A stretch of 64,000 bases of DNA from the NCBI GenBank assembly GCA_016648135.1, contig JADDOH010011213.1, positions 53,969 to 117,968 on the forward strand, in the 5' to 3' direction. Position numbers and translations under genes: made by a program. The DNA is from Agrypnia vestita (taxonomy: Eukaryota > Arthropoda > Insecta > Trichoptera > Phryganeidae). Numbering within the stretch: position 1 is the stretch's first letter; the number at the start of each line of letters is the position of its first letter. Under the pieces are notes generated by a model, which was not told the DNA's origin, did no database searches, and saw only the letters and a program-made list of their open reading frames with translations. Below, in pieces: positions 33,246 through 44,909 of this stretch.

Positions 33246-33769
33246 GTTTCTTTATAAGACTATCAAGTAATACTGCTATTGATTCTGAAGCCGGTTGGTT
33301 TACAAAAATTAATCTCATACATACCACATACTTATATATTATTTATATTAATCACAATATGAAAATATCTAACCACCTTTTCAATCAATTTTTTAAAATA
33401 TTTATTTATATTGGATGGATCGTACACCATTTCATTTATTAAATCATTATATTTTTTATTTCTGTTGCTTTAATATTGGTACGCAAAAACAGTTTAATAT
33501 TGTACCATCAAGACGTTAAAAATTCAAATTTTAAAAATTGTTTTTACATTACCCATTTTTTAACTTTAACGGTATTTGTTGAATTCATTAGGAGAAGTTT
33601 TTGGATATTATTTTGTCAGAATAATATATAAAAAGTATTCAAAATAAATTTGATAAAACAAGAACGACTTCTGAGCTTAACACAAACATTTAAAAAGACA
33701 AAAAATAAAGATAATAAAATATGTTATTGGAATATTATACGTACGATTATTCAAGTTATTATGAATGTT
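33246..33769. other. AT-rich DNA, no feature seen
   Basis: AT-rich with nothing recognisable. Confidence 0.45.
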
Positions 33770-34150
33770 CTCGCATCCGGATTTTATTTCTTGGACGAAG
33801 CCGTTCATTTTTCATATTTTTATCTGGGATCCGTGATTTTTCTCGAGACGTTTCTTGCCTTTGCATTACTCGACGTCAAAATAACTAAAAATCACTCACC
33901 GCGGTGACATTGCAGTTCCCCAGTCATACGTCACAGGCAAGAGATTGCCAAAATGGCTCTCGAGAGCGTCCATCATCAATCTCACTCAATATCCAGCCGT
34001 CAATACATTGTGGCGAGCTTTTATAGTTTTTTGTGACCACAACACCCGCCGAGGCTTTGACCTTTCAGGGGGAGGCGGGGTGGAAGGTTTACCGAGAGGG
34101 TGTGCTGGCAATTTTCGTCATTCGTTGGGTTATCATTGTTTTTTCAGGAT
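33770..34150. other. GC-enriched island (candidate noncoding element)
   Basis: Island with GACCACAACACC (runt-type ACCACA), TTTGACCTTTCA (nuclear-receptor half-site type) and CGTCA words. Frames of 70-85 codons show no domain. Candidate enhancer by composition and motif density. Confidence 0.35.
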
Positions 34151-34999
34151 AAGCTGACGTTGTAAGGTTACTAAAGCTGGGCTTTTCTTTTTTTTATCCA
34201 AGCCACATTTATTATTCACTTTGGATTGACTTTATCATTATCGTTTTGTATTTTTACCTGTACTGATTAGTCATGCGTACGCAGACTACCTTGCGTAGTG
34301 TTATTTATGTTTTGCATCTTTATCAAATATAAAAAAATAAAAAATCAAATAACTTTAGTTATTTTAATCGAGAAATATGCAAGTGTTCGCTCACTTTATG
34401 TGTCGTAAATAGGTTCACACTTACACATTGGTACCATTTTTAATTACAGTTATCTTTTTAGGTTCTGTAAATAAATCTCCTATTTTAATCATGTTCATCT
34501 ACGTCTGTTGGTCGGTGTGTACCGGTTGATTCATCGTACTCTGCGCCTAAAATACATGCAGTGATGATTCAAAGCTTACTTTGCATTCAACTCTGTAGTA
34601 TCCTTTATGCGTTCCCAACATATAAAAACTCACATACATTTTCACTTATTATTTATTAGTTTAGTATTTCAAGTAGTTACTTTTGTATATTTGTCTATAC
34701 AAATATCAACGGTCGCTACTTGAACTCGAACTTCTAACAAAAATAAATTTTTGACTTGTTTGTACTAATACATAGAAAATATTCTTCTTCGCAAAATTTA
34801 AAATAAATTCAAAGTAAAAAACTGGCCAAACTTCAAAAAGCTCCGTTGTAAATTTTTTTTTTTGAAACTCGTTTTTGTAGATATAGCATAAAAAATTAAA
34901 TTTATTTAATTACTATACTAGAGATTCTTTCAAAAACGTTCGCAAAAGTTAAGCCTATTATGAATTTAATTTTGAGATAACCCTTGCTTCGTCTAATAC
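34151..34999. other. AT-rich DNA, no feature seen
   Basis: AT-rich. A short GCGTACGCAGACTACCTTGCG patch (about 34276) may form a weak hairpin. No other signal. Confidence 0.35.
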
Positions 35000-35450
35000 T
35001 CGAAAATTTTTGCCTTAAATTATCTATTGACACAGCAAAGGCTCGCGATACGTGCTCCAAATACACGCGGCTGTGTATTTTGTTCCTGAGCAAACAGTTG
35101 ATACGTTTATTGTATCGTTTCATGTTTGATATATATAAATTATTCTGAAATTAATTATCTTTGAACCGATTGTTGATACTACGCAACGAGATAAAATACA
35201 ATAATGCGTAATGTTTCCAGGAACAAGATTATATTATATAAACCAATCTGAAATGAAACTTTTTATTTTATTTATAATAAAAGTAATCCGCGTTTTCCGT
35301 GATTTTTTATTAAAGTTATTAGAACGTCTCGGGAGGAATAACGGTGCATTTTGTTACAGACATGGAGAAGGTGATTATAACGGTAAAATAGTTTCAAACG
35401 ATTATATCTCAGGATCCTAGAGCGGAAGTGGGCAGAATTTTAAAATAGAT
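35000..35450. other. Weakly GC-enriched block
   Basis: Mild GC rise with short frames on both strands and no domain. Low-confidence candidate noncoding element. Confidence 0.25.
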
Positions 35451-35717
35451 GTGCGTCCAGGGAAAAGTTGCTTATGTTTTTTTCTTTAATCATCTTACCA
35501 AGATTCCTTCTTGTAAAACATAATTTACACATTCAAAACCAAGATAAAAGAAGTAGATGTTTTACAGAGATTTACTAGTACTTTTCTGTCAACTATCCTT
35601 TTACATTGATTTCCAAATAACTGCATATTTTTAAGTGCGTGGTAAAATAATTTTTCTAATAAAATCCATAATAGTACCGGGTGACCATAAACTATATTAA
35701 ATTAAACATAAATTTAC

Positions 35718-35862
35718 TTTTTTTTTTTTTTAAATAGAGATGTGAACACGGAATACGTGTCACATCAATATTCTTACTACTTTCAAACTAAGCTAAACGC
35801 TTGTACTATGAAAATAGGACTAACCTGCTAGTCTGGAGTGAGGTTCGAACCCGCAACCTTTT
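35718..35862 (-). mobile_element. SINE-A copy, minus strand, head truncated
   Basis: T-tract (complement of poly-A), AGAGATGTGAACACGGAATA 3' part, full body and box B GGTTCGAACC in complement at about 35852. The sequence then changes abruptly at 35862 to a Penelope-like palindrome arm, so the tRNA-like head was lost or replaced. Confidence 0.75.
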
Positions 35863-35865
35863 TTA

Positions 35866-36140
35866 AACCACTATATTTTTGGTTGCCCCAACCAGATTTA
35901 GAACCACCATTCTTTCTTTAGCGTAAACTACAAACTAAACATTACAAAATACGGCCAAACATTAAAATATATTTTTTGGCAATATGTTTCTGTCGCTGTG
36001 TCATATGGTGGATAAAGTTGAAACAAATAGCCAAACAATATAGTTGCCCATGTTTTGTTTAGTTAAGTTTGGTGATTTATCCTGAATAAGGAACCGTTGT
36101 TCTGAAATCGGTTAGTGTTACCAAAAATATAGTGAATTTG
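35866..36140. mobile_element. Palindromic Penelope-like remnant
   Basis: CACTATATTTTTGGTT at 35868 and ACCAAAAATATAGTG at about 36121 are inverted outer arms. Inside, GGAACCGTTGTTCTGAAATC follows CCTGAATA, a decayed hammerhead-like order. Divergent arms make it old. Confidence 0.4.
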
Positions 36141-37099
36141 TGTTTCATATTAATTGCATTGAATAACCGCAAAGATAGTTAATCACGATAGTATAATTTG
36201 ATATTATTGATTGAGATTGCACCATATACGTACTACTATTTATAGCATTATTTTATATTTTAGTCCATTACCCGCATATATATTTTTAAATTATTTTGTG
36301 AAGCAGTTAGACATTCTCAAGTATGGCGCCATCATATTTGCAATGTTCTATAATCTACATAGTACCACTGCGACTTGCAATAATAAAGCTGCCATATGAG
36401 TGGCTGAAACTAGAGTCGATTTCCTACTTTCAGGCGAAATAAACTAGTGTACCTGCATGGTTTGAGAACTTCCATAATCATAATAGACATAATAATCGCA
36501 ATCTAATAATATTGCTACTTAGATAATAAAAAAATAAGTTAGTAGCATCTAATTTCACAGCCACCATTTTGCTTCCTGACTAAACTGGGATTTTAAGAAG
36601 GACAGCTGATGTAGCTCCTATAGCTAGACCGCATTCAAAAGAATGTGCGCAAAAAATATGTGTGTTGTTACGATGCAAAAAATGAACACAAAAGAAGTTT
36701 TTCTAGTAAGTAACCTTTTTTTAACTAAAAAATATATATTTATTTGGAATATCGTGTATTGAAGCTTGTAATGCGGGCTTGCCAGGCAACTTTCCCCCGC
36801 TTGCTTCTTACCGGACAAAGCTAGGGAATGGTATTTTTGATTGTGGTCGATCTGTAGTATCTGTGATTGCATATAAGATGTAATATCTATTTTATAAATT
36901 TATTTTTTAAGATTATTTTGTTATTATAATAATATAAATAAATTGAACATTATATTTTAGGGGGCAATCTAATGATGCCTTTTATTTATTGAAATTCCCA
37001 TGGTGTATATTTAATACAACGTACGACACATGTATACTATTCGTATGTACGCATGGAGGCTTAGCCAAATGTACAAGTTGGTGACCACTATTATAAAAC
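36141..37099. other. AT-rich DNA, no feature seen
   Basis: AT-rich. An 82-codon minus frame at 36624-36872 has no recognisable domain. Confidence 0.35.
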
Positions 37100-37320
37100 A
37101 AATCGTTTTAAAGTGGCCTTTAAAGTCCTAGCGGTCAGCGGTTGAAGTTTCTCGATCGAGGGTTCTTTATTTGCAAAAAGGTCGTAGAAAGAACAGTCAA
37201 CCGGGATGCAATATTTTTCAAAGAATTTTCTATTGAAGCGAAGATGCCATCTGAGGGGAGGAATTTCGTTTATGAATATTTACGTTTATGTGCAAATAAG
37301 AAAATACGCGCAGTCACTGG
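37100..37320. other. Weakly GC-enriched block
   Basis: Mild GC enrichment with overlapping short frames of 62 and 88 codons in different phases. No domain; possible noncoding element. Confidence 0.2.
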
Positions 37321-37554
37321 GTTATATTGAAAAATGCACCGTTCTAGCTTTTGAAAAGAAAAGTACAAGCCTTAACATGTTGATTTTATTAATCTTTTTA
37401 CTCCCGACTTCCATAAATAAACATTATATTTTTATCTTCTGTTTTGAGTTTTCTGTCCGACGTTTTGGATAAAATCGCAAAGTCCAGCATGAGGGCTGAC
37501 GTGTTGTAATGTTTGTTGATGATTTTGTGGTTAGAAATTGGATTGCAATCATGA

Positions 37555-37675
37555 CATTGCTCTGATGATGCAATGGGATCCGAAGCGTCGGCCAGAAAGT
37601 TTGTATAAACGCGTCAGAATATCCCAGAAAACTCAAACCAGAAGATTCTGACCGGCCGTGAAAACCTACATTACG
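37555..37675 (+). mobile_element. Penelope-like 3' unit (GGATCCGAAAC family)
   Basis: CTGATGA (37562-37568) precedes TGCAATGGGATCC and GAAGC, with CGTCAGAATATCCCAGAAAA and GACCGGCCGTGAAAACCTA downstream. It matches 19534-19650 and 63725-63865. GAAGC replaces GAAAC, so the hammerhead core is mutated. Confidence 0.5.
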
Positions 37676-38113
37676 AATAACATACTATATTTAATTTTAA
37701 AAAATATCTTATTTTTTCTCCCTTTTACCTTGCATAACCATTTTTTAGATTACTGTGTGTAGATTAAAAATATTACTTGGTGTTAATTAAAAAATCTTTT
37801 TACAAGGAATATAGTAAAACTTTTTTATAAAATTATGTAAATTACCAAAATTCTTCGTTTGATTGTAGTGTACTGTTAACATAATAATAGTACGTTGATC
37901 TAGAAAAAAATATTCTTAGTATGAAACGTGAGTATGTACGAGTAGTTATCACAAATTACTGCTGTTAATACTTTTAATTTAAATAAATATTCTTACGCCA
38001 CATCCATTCTAATGAATAACCTTTAAATTTTAGGTGTTAGTACCTTTAAAATTACACCCCATCCTACATAATTTTGCAATGGTACACTTCAAAATATGAA
38101 TAAAATGAAGTAG

Positions 38114-38374
38114 ATATGTAAGTGTAATAAAATAATCCGTATTTGCACAAAGTTTGAGAGCGAGCCAGAGCGAAGTTTTCAATATTCTCAAACTCTAAAG
38201 GATAACCTTAACCACCCCAAGATGAATCGATTGTCCAGACTTATTGGGAACTTATATCAGAAGTTCCAGACTGCCGACCCGGCCCTAAGGGCACAGAACT
38301 TTGGATTGATTGATCCCAAGTCAGCCAGTATTTTGGTTGAAGTTCTCAATTATTCACTGGAAATCTCAAAATAG
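38114..38374 (+). other. Coding-like open segment, unidentified
   Basis: A frame of 86 codons ending in TAG (38372-38374), with its first ATG at 38222 giving 50 residues. The peptide includes MNRLSRLIGNLYQKFQTADP and GLIDPKSASILVEVLNYSLE. It has balanced composition with alternating hydrophobic residues and looks more protein-like than the random frames nearby. I recognise no family. It may be an isolated exon, a transposon remnant or chance; frames of similar length arise by chance elsewhere in the window. Confidence 0.25.
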
Positions 38375-38719
38375 AGCCGCTGGAACTCATTTCATTAGGA
38401 GATTTAAAAATAATACAACATTTTGGTGCTACTTTATAAGATTTCTTCTTTTCTTAGTTTTCTTTGAATTCTTAAAACAATTCTTCCCTCATGTCAGTAT
38501 TGACGTATAGTGGCCTCACCTCATCCACAAGTTACACGTGGGTCACTTTCAAAGCTGACTAAAGTCTCTTTCCAACAAAGATGTGCTCGCCAAATATAAT
38601 CATCCTGCTATTGAATGACGTGAACCATTATGTATGTATTGTTGTATATGAAATATTTTGATTTTTTTTTAAATTTTTTTATTAATATTAAGCCTCGCAC
38701 TCTCGCACATAAGCCTAGT

Positions 38720-38985
38720 ATTTTTTTTAATTTTCCGAACACGCAATAAGTGTCGCATTAATATTCTTACGTGTTTTATATTAACCTTAATGCTTACTTA
38801 CTCACTTACCATCACGCCGTTTCCCCGTGGGGGTAGGCAGAGAGGATAGAGCCCCTCACTCTTCTGTCCTGACACACAACTCTAGCCTCTTCCACATTCA
38901 TACATCTTTGATTACAAGCTCGACGATTTTTGAGGCTCCTAACAAGCTTAACGCTTGTGCTTGAAAACACTTGCTTGCTGGAAAC
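38720..38985 (-). mobile_element. SINE-A copy split by a LINE insertion
   Basis: The 3' half (38720-38792, CCGAACACGCAATAAGTGTC ... CCTTAATGCT) and the resumed body (38944-38980, AAGCTTAACGCTTGTGCTTG) flank a LINE fragment. Sequence on the two sides partly repeats 'CTTAA(T/C)GCTT', as expected of a target-site duplication. The tRNA-like head is not recognisable. Confidence 0.5.
38793..38943 (-). pseudogene. LINE 3' end fragment (family L1a), nested in a SINE
   Basis: The minus strand encodes VRSLKNRRACNQRCMNVEEA and VVCQDRRVRGSILSAYPHGE, the C-terminal end of this LINE polymerase, followed by its TAAGTAAG-type tail (complement TTACTTACTCACTTACC). About 150 bp, heavily 5'-truncated. Confidence 0.75.
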
Positions 38986-40059
38986 TTGCTGGTGTCCTGG
39001 ATTCCATCTCCTCTTCAATCGTGTAGCTGAAATTAATAACAATAATAATAATCATAGATCTCATCTCTGTGTAATATGTGGGGTATAAAAGCAAAGGCGG
39101 CAATACCCAAAAAAAAATTAAGGCAGTCATTGAGGATTACTGATTCATAATGTACTGAATTCGAGATTTTATAGGAAATACTACCTATAAATTAATAGGA
39201 AACATGGTTTTGGAAGACGTAGGCACAGAAAATCTAGAATTCAGTACATTTTAAATTAGTAATCCTCGGCGACTGCATTCAAAACATTTTTTAATTTTTT
39301 TTGGATATTGCTATCTTTGACTTCATACCCCACATTTTATGTACATTATGCCCTTCTGGATGTGTATCTATATTACTTTGTTTCATTTCATGCAAACTTT
39401 AACATAAAAAAAAAATTGTTTTACATTATATTGATAAAATCACTCAAAATAAGGTTTCTTAGGCATGCAAATAAATTAACTCTATATTAGAATTAATAAT
39501 AAAAATTAATAAGGAATTCGTTGAAGCAAATCATTTTCTTATTAGAATTAAGTAGCTATCTTTTGACTTTGCTGCTAATCGCCTCGGATTTATAAAAATA
39601 ATTATAAAATATGTAACATGACATAATTATCTTGTAAACATTGGGCAGTAGCATTTTATAATCTAAAATTATTTTTTAATTAAATATATCGTTTTATAAG
39701 AAAAAAATTTCGATTAATTAGATCGATTAAGCGTATGCAATAGTATTAATATTTTTATTTATGAGTGGTTATTTTGAAATATATCATGACACAACATAAT
39801 ATTTGTTATTGCCTTGGAGACCGATACACAGTAGTCGATCAACTATATTTATATTATGCGTAGTGACAATTCCTTCACAAAAAGAAAGTGTGTGGATAAG
39901 AACATCCAAAAATTTAGCTAGATTGTAAATTGGAAGCGATAGAAAAATTAGTATGCGTACATGTATTTCTTTCCACTGATTGATTACGTTTAGGGTAAAA
40001 CATGTTTCCATTCACCCTTCTATCGTAACCAAAAAACGATCCTTTATCTATCAAAGAGA
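38986..40059. other. AT-rich DNA with a diverged inverted pair
   Basis: GATTACTGATTCATAATGTA (about 39135) and TACATTTTAAATTAGTAATC (about 39247) form an imperfect inverted pair around 39135-39266, suggesting a decayed MITE. Otherwise AT-rich without coding signal. Confidence 0.3.
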
Positions 40060-40420
40060 ATCGTTATTAGTTTGTTTCAGATAACAACTGGGAAAGTCCA
40101 AATTAACGCAACGAGGGTTGAAATTAATTACGCGTGCAGGTGATTCGGACCAACCGGGATGCTCGGAGATGGATCGTTATCTACATATCTGCCGGCAACG
40201 GGAACGGAACGGTAATATGGAAGGGTGGAGGACTCGTATTGTTCTGATCCTGTTGCAGGAACTAATACGTCCGTTTAAGGATGTAATTAATATGCATGAT
40301 GCACCGAGGGAAGCCGAGCCAATACTCGTGAAACGTGAAACATGTGTTCAAATCACCAGTAATCAATTACTGGAATCCAATTTCGTTTCACGACATTACG
40401 TGTAACACTGAAACTACTTG
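40060..40420. promoter_or_regulatory. GC-enriched island with a homeodomain dimer palindrome
   Basis: CCAGTAATCAATTACTGG (40356-40373) is a palindrome around TAAT-CA-ATTA, the P2-type site of paired-class homeodomain dimers. TAATATGCATGAT and a CGTGAAACGTGAAAC direct repeat (about 40327-40341) are nearby. A 95-codon plus frame overlaps but has no domain. Enhancer role inferred. Confidence 0.35.
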
Positions 40421-40808
40421 CTTTATTACCTTGTCTTCTAATCATTAGCAGTATAGTAACACGTTTTAAGTATTTGTACACAGATAACGTTATAAATTAA
40501 GATAATTTATAGATGGATAAGTCTCACAGAGACAAAGCTATTTATATGGGAATCTCTGCCATTTATGTATTGAAGTCTTTTTAGGGTGACTGAAGAAAAG
40601 TTCAATGCTTAATATTGCATTTATTATCAATTTGCAAGAATCAGTTAATAAATTAGTTAGATTATAAATCATTCAATTATTTGTATAAATTTCAAGATTT
40701 CAAGACCACTTAATGGCCACGTCATATATACATATTACAACTAAGTAAATTACGAAGTGAAATATTGTGAGTGAGTGAGTGAGAAAAAAAAAAGTGAAAA
40801 ATGAAAAA

Positions 40809-40912
40809 AGCCCAGACTAGCAAGTTAGTCCTATTTTCATAGCACAAGCGTTTAGCTTAGTTTGAAAATAGTAAGAATATTGATGTGACACGTATTCCGT
40901 GTTCGCATCTCT

Positions 40913-40953
<41 letters not shown>
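40809..40953 (+). mobile_element. SINE-A copy, 5'-truncated, long poly(A)
   Basis: Starts within the body (CCAGACTAGCAAGTTAGTCC), is close to the 61412 copy, and ends in an uninterrupted A run of about 33 bases (40918-40950). The intact tail and low divergence suggest recent insertion. The polymerase III boxes are missing. Confidence 0.8.
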
Positions 40954-40957
<4 letters not shown>

Positions 40958-41130
40958 CTTTTTCTCTGCTCAACTGACTGGCATCAAAAATATGACTACA
41001 GATTTTAACAACTAAAAATTTGAATTTACCTAATGGATAAAAAATTACACGTACATCGTCTAGCAAAGAGGATCGGAGATTTTTAAACTTTTCCTCGGGT
41101 GATATTGAAATAAATAAAAACACTTTTCTT

Positions 41131-41285
41131 TGTATTAAACCACGATTTATTATTGTGCCAACCGGTTAATAATAACGTCATCAGGGCAACTTAATGGTTA
41201 TTAAGTTGCCCTGATGAAGCTTAAGTTTAAGTTTCATCAGGGTTAGTTGTTGGCTCAATAATAAATCATGGTTTAATACAAAAAA
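41131..41285. mobile_element. Palindromic Penelope-like unit
   Basis: Outer arms GTATTAAACCACGATTTATT and AATAAATCATGGTTTAATAC are inverted. Inside, CAACTTAA...TTAAGTTGCCCTGATGA and TCATCAGGG words repeat in both orientations. The CTGATGA context is that of the other Penelope-like units, but no clean GAAAC partner is seen. Confidence 0.4.
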
Positions 41286-41459
41286 AGTGTTTTTGTTTAT
41301 TTCAATATGTCAAACCACAAAGTTATTGCTTTCGACCAAAGTATGAGTTGATATTGCCTCTAATTATGTGAATATCTCTGTAAACATACTAAACAGAAAG
41401 ATCATATTTTTGGTATTTCTCCGTATGCACTGGATAAAATAATTGCAATCTGTAAATAT

Positions 41460-41565
41460 TAACCGGACGTAATAAAAAAAAATTCTCGAAGAAACTGACA
41501 TTCATTTATCTAAACGTGTTTATAGTATGGCGGGGAGCGGTGCGGGGAGCGCAGTGCGCGTTGTC
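41460..41565 (+). repeat. Dispersed repeat P, copy 1
   Basis: TATTAACCGGACGTAA, a 'TCTCGAA.AAACTG.CATT' region and GTGCGGGGAGC are shared in order with 50555-50665. Type unknown. Confidence 0.5.
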
Positions 41566-41739
41566 AGATTACCTAGTTATACTCTATAGTAGCAGAGTTA
41601 GGTGTGTCTTTATGCTGTCAGTTCTGTTGATTAATGTTTTTTTACATATATATATTCACTTATATACATACATATTAACAATTATATCAATGATTGATTA
41701 CATTGAAGATCGCTTAACGAGGTATGCTGGACTGGATAT

Positions 41740-41965
41740 ATAAAAAGAATACCTCCTCCACACTGGTATTCACTATCCTGTATCAGCTACCCCAAGGGAT
41801 ACGACCCCAGGGAAGCAGATGGACCGATAATATTGAGGAAGTCGTGACAAAACTAACCCTGCACGACTGGAGGACTTTCTGCGAGGATAGATAGAGAGTC
41901 GATAACTACTGCATTAGAAGGCAGAGCCGTAATGGATCATGATCCTATGATGATGATGAAAATGT
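41740..41965 (+). pseudogene. LINE 3' end fragment (family L1c)
   Basis: The frame encodes GSRWTDNIEEVVTKLTLHDW followed by RTFCEDR, matching the usual C-terminal 'RWTDNIEEDL..L.LH.WR.LAQDR..W' block. The Trp codon after RTFCEDR is replaced by TAG. A TATGATGATGATGAA tail marks the 3' end. Severely 5'-truncated. Confidence 0.7.
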
Positions 41966-42119
41966 TCCATAGAATTTACCACAATATTGTATACGGCATA
42001 GTACATAAATCATCTGATCCTGTTAAATTAAATCCTGTAACACAACCACTTTTAAAATCTACATCTGAGGCTGAACAGAAGTTAAAACTTTTTTATTTTA
42101 ATTAACTAAAACGTTGTTT

Positions 42120-42205
42120 ATTATATACAACTAAAACCGGTAGCCATAAACTCCAAGCGGTTTGTACCGCTTGAAGTTTATGGCTACCGGTTTCGACTTA
42201 ATATA
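42120..42205. repeat. Compact perfect-type palindrome
   Basis: Arms AAACCGGTAGCCATAAACTC (from 42134) and its complement (ending 42193), with one or two mismatches over 28 bp and a four-base centre. The flanks TTATATACAACTA and GACTTAATATAA extend the symmetry. The CCGGTTTCGA ending resembles the Penelope-like palindromes. Confidence 0.55.
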
Positions 42206-43150
42206 ATTATACGTATTATAATTATTATCCATTATTTATTTTATAAGGCAATTTTTGAACAGAAGCGCGGCTACAGTTGTGGTGGAGGTGCGGGAGATTG
42301 AGAAAAAGACACTGAAATTGGGAATATATCAAATAATGCGTCATTCCTAAATTTCAACTTCAGATATTTCTTGATTTATAATAAATCTGAATTACCCAAT
42401 CTAAGGCCTATATAGTTTATATGAAGAATCTTAAAACTGTTTTCTTTTTTTCTTTCTAAAGATGGTTCGTGAATTCCAAGAATTTTATTTTTGAAAAATA
42501 TCTTGAATTTTCCTTCATTCCAACATTACAATTCATGACTTTCTATAAACATCAATAATATACAAAAATGTAATATTTTTTATCAAATATAATTTACAAT
42601 ATTTTTCTCATTAAACTAACAAACTAATCGATGAACTGGTTTATGGGAATGACAAATTTCAACAATAGATGGCCATAGTTTCACTCAATAATATTAATTA
42701 GGTACGTAAATAACATACATACAACTTTCTGAATTTGGTATATGTATGATTGATCTTAGGTAGAATCGGTGAATGATAGATTGTGTAAAATAATCACTTT
42801 GGTTAGAATTAAGACAGGTCTGAAGCCCTGAAAACGTCCAATTAAGACTTCTGTACATACTTTTCAATGTAAATAGTTATTTTTCTGTGTGTGTGAGTGA
42901 GACATCTATAAATTATCTTAATTATTAAGAATTTGTTTAAACATTAAGTATATTTTTTCCAGTAGAATTTTGTCAATAGAAATTGTACTCGTATTTTGAA
43001 TAAAGATATCTTGCCCAGACGAAATTATATATTTTATGGGAAAGTAGGCATAGAAGTCTTTGGGCTAACAACCTGTCGCACGGCTGGCTCAAAAGATCAC
43101 TTTACACAATGATGGAATACGACATCTATCAAATGCTTTGAAGTTGTATA

Positions 43151-43677
43151 CAAGGTGTACCAGAGCTAGCAGCATAAACTTGGCCGGTAGATCCCTGCCT
43201 ATGTTATGAGTATAAAATGTTCAAGCAACCATTACCTAATATCAATAGTTATGAAGATATGCAATATCAAAGTTTGCATTTTTTTTTCAATATTTCTGAC
43301 TTATTTTTTGAAAAGAGTTGAAGTATCATTACAGTAACTTATATCGATTATGAAAAATTTATTTCCTTCAACACACCTTAAATAAAATGACAAAAACCTT
43401 GTAAAAAAAAACTTTTTTCAACTTTTGCAAGGATTTTATCATTTTATTCGACTTGTCATAAAGCGAATGAATTTCTCATAATCGAAATAAGTTACTGTAA
43501 TGATAGTTCAACTTTTTGCAAAAAATAAGTCAGAAATATTGAAAAAAAATGCAAACTTTGATATTGCATATCTCCATAACTATTGATATTAGGTCATGGT
43601 TGCTTGAACATTTTAGACTCATAACATAGGCAGGAACCTACCGGCCAAGTTTCTGCTGCTAGCTCTGGTACACCTAG
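43151..43677. mobile_element. Foldback element, complete (family F)
   Basis: A 527-bp near-perfect palindrome. The outer ends AAGGTGTACCAGAGCTAGCA and its complement and the inner ends AATAAAATGACAAAAACCTTG and its complement are paired; arms are about 230 bp. No coding capacity. One-arm relatives lie at 22480, 26320 and 26985. Foldback or long-TIR MITE; superfamily unknown. Confidence 0.75.
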
Positions 43678-43879
43678 GTTTTACAACCTGTATATTGTAT
43701 TTTTCGTAAGCGCGACCGGCATCCAAAGCTTTTTTCTTTCGCTTGATTAAACACAGATGTCACTAATTAGATATATATTTTTGATTGGAATTTTGAAAGC
43801 AATATCCTTTATATGTGTAGTGAGAATTTAAATTTTTTATTTTTAATATTTTTACAATCTGTACTTCTATACAGTACCG

Positions 43880-44290
43880 AGTCTTGCTTATCGCTCTTGG
43901 AGGTGTATTCTATTCACGTACAATTTTATTACTGCACCCACAAACATACCGAGGGAAGCCGACTTACCGCCGTGAGCTCACTTTATCTCACAGGAACCCT
44001 GCCCCGCAACGGACTATATAATATGTTTTATTGTGCCGTCCTATGCCTTTTCCGCGGGCGATTTCTTCGCTGAGGTGAGGGTGTTTTTCGGTTTTATTTG
44101 ATGGTCTTCTCACACGTACGGAATACATAGAATCAAAATGCGATCCATTTAAGTTATATTCATCAGTCGCGTTTAAGGTCCGTGTGAAGTAGATCCCACT
44201 CGGGACATTTTTTAAACTTTTTATTTTATCATATATACGCCCCGATTTGGGCTTTTGCGTCATAACTGTAATAGATCTGAGGGACGTGAA
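43880..44290. other. GC-enriched island (candidate noncoding element)
   Basis: About 400 bp of raised GC. Frames of 86 (plus) and 91 (minus) codons overlap and encode no domain. Candidate regulatory island by composition. Confidence 0.35.
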
Positions 44291-44504
44291 AGATCAAATC
44301 GGCCATATAACTAACCTTTTCGCCTCATGGAAATATTATTAATAATGATTGATTATATATAAAGGGTATTTTCTAGAGATATAGAACTTTAAATCAAATT
44401 AAATATTATATATGGCTTTATGGGAATGGTGATTTTATGTCATTATTGTTTTAATATATGTTGGTTGTTTATTAATTTTATATATTTAAAAAAAAAAAAA
44501 AAAA

Positions 44505-44572
44505 TTTAAAGACTATCGTCAGGTCAGAACGGCCCTAATGGATAGTCATTTAGGACAAGGCGATTAGTACAG
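44505..44572 (+). repeat. Dispersed repeat R1, copy 1
   Basis: AAGACTATCGTCAGGTCAGA then CCCTAATGGATAGTCATTTA and GGACAAGG. Near-identical words occur at 48860-48915 and, inverted, at 51922-51985. Possibly the end of a transposon. Confidence 0.55.
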
Positions 44573-44619
44573 TTACAAGTTACAAGTTACATTACAATAT
44601 TAAGAAGTTTGTTATTCGA

Positions 44620-44850
44620 ATTCGCAACACTTTTTCTAACGATAGCCAATTTGACAGCTGATAGCTGATTTATGCTCAGTTTGGTTTGCCATTTCATCAT
44701 CATTCATCATCATTCCTCATCACCATTCATCATCAATAGACTTAGGTAGACCAACACAAGTGAATAAAATAAATTCCATGGCCATTGCCTCTTTTTTTAT
44801 GCATTTTTTTTAATTTTAAAGTTCTACACCTATAAAATAAACACACACAA
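44620..44850 (+). mobile_element. Family N element fragment
   Basis: TAGCCAATTTGACAGCTGAT plus AGCTGATTTATGCTC and the right end TTTTTTAATTTTAAAGTTCT and ACACCTATAAA match the family N elements at 9125 and 12165. An ATCATTCATC simple repeat lies inside (44697-44735). Confidence 0.45.
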
Positions 44851-44909
44851 GCAGTAAATTATTTATTGTGTTCAGAAAATTTTGATAGTCAGTTTAACAA
44901 TTAGAAAAA

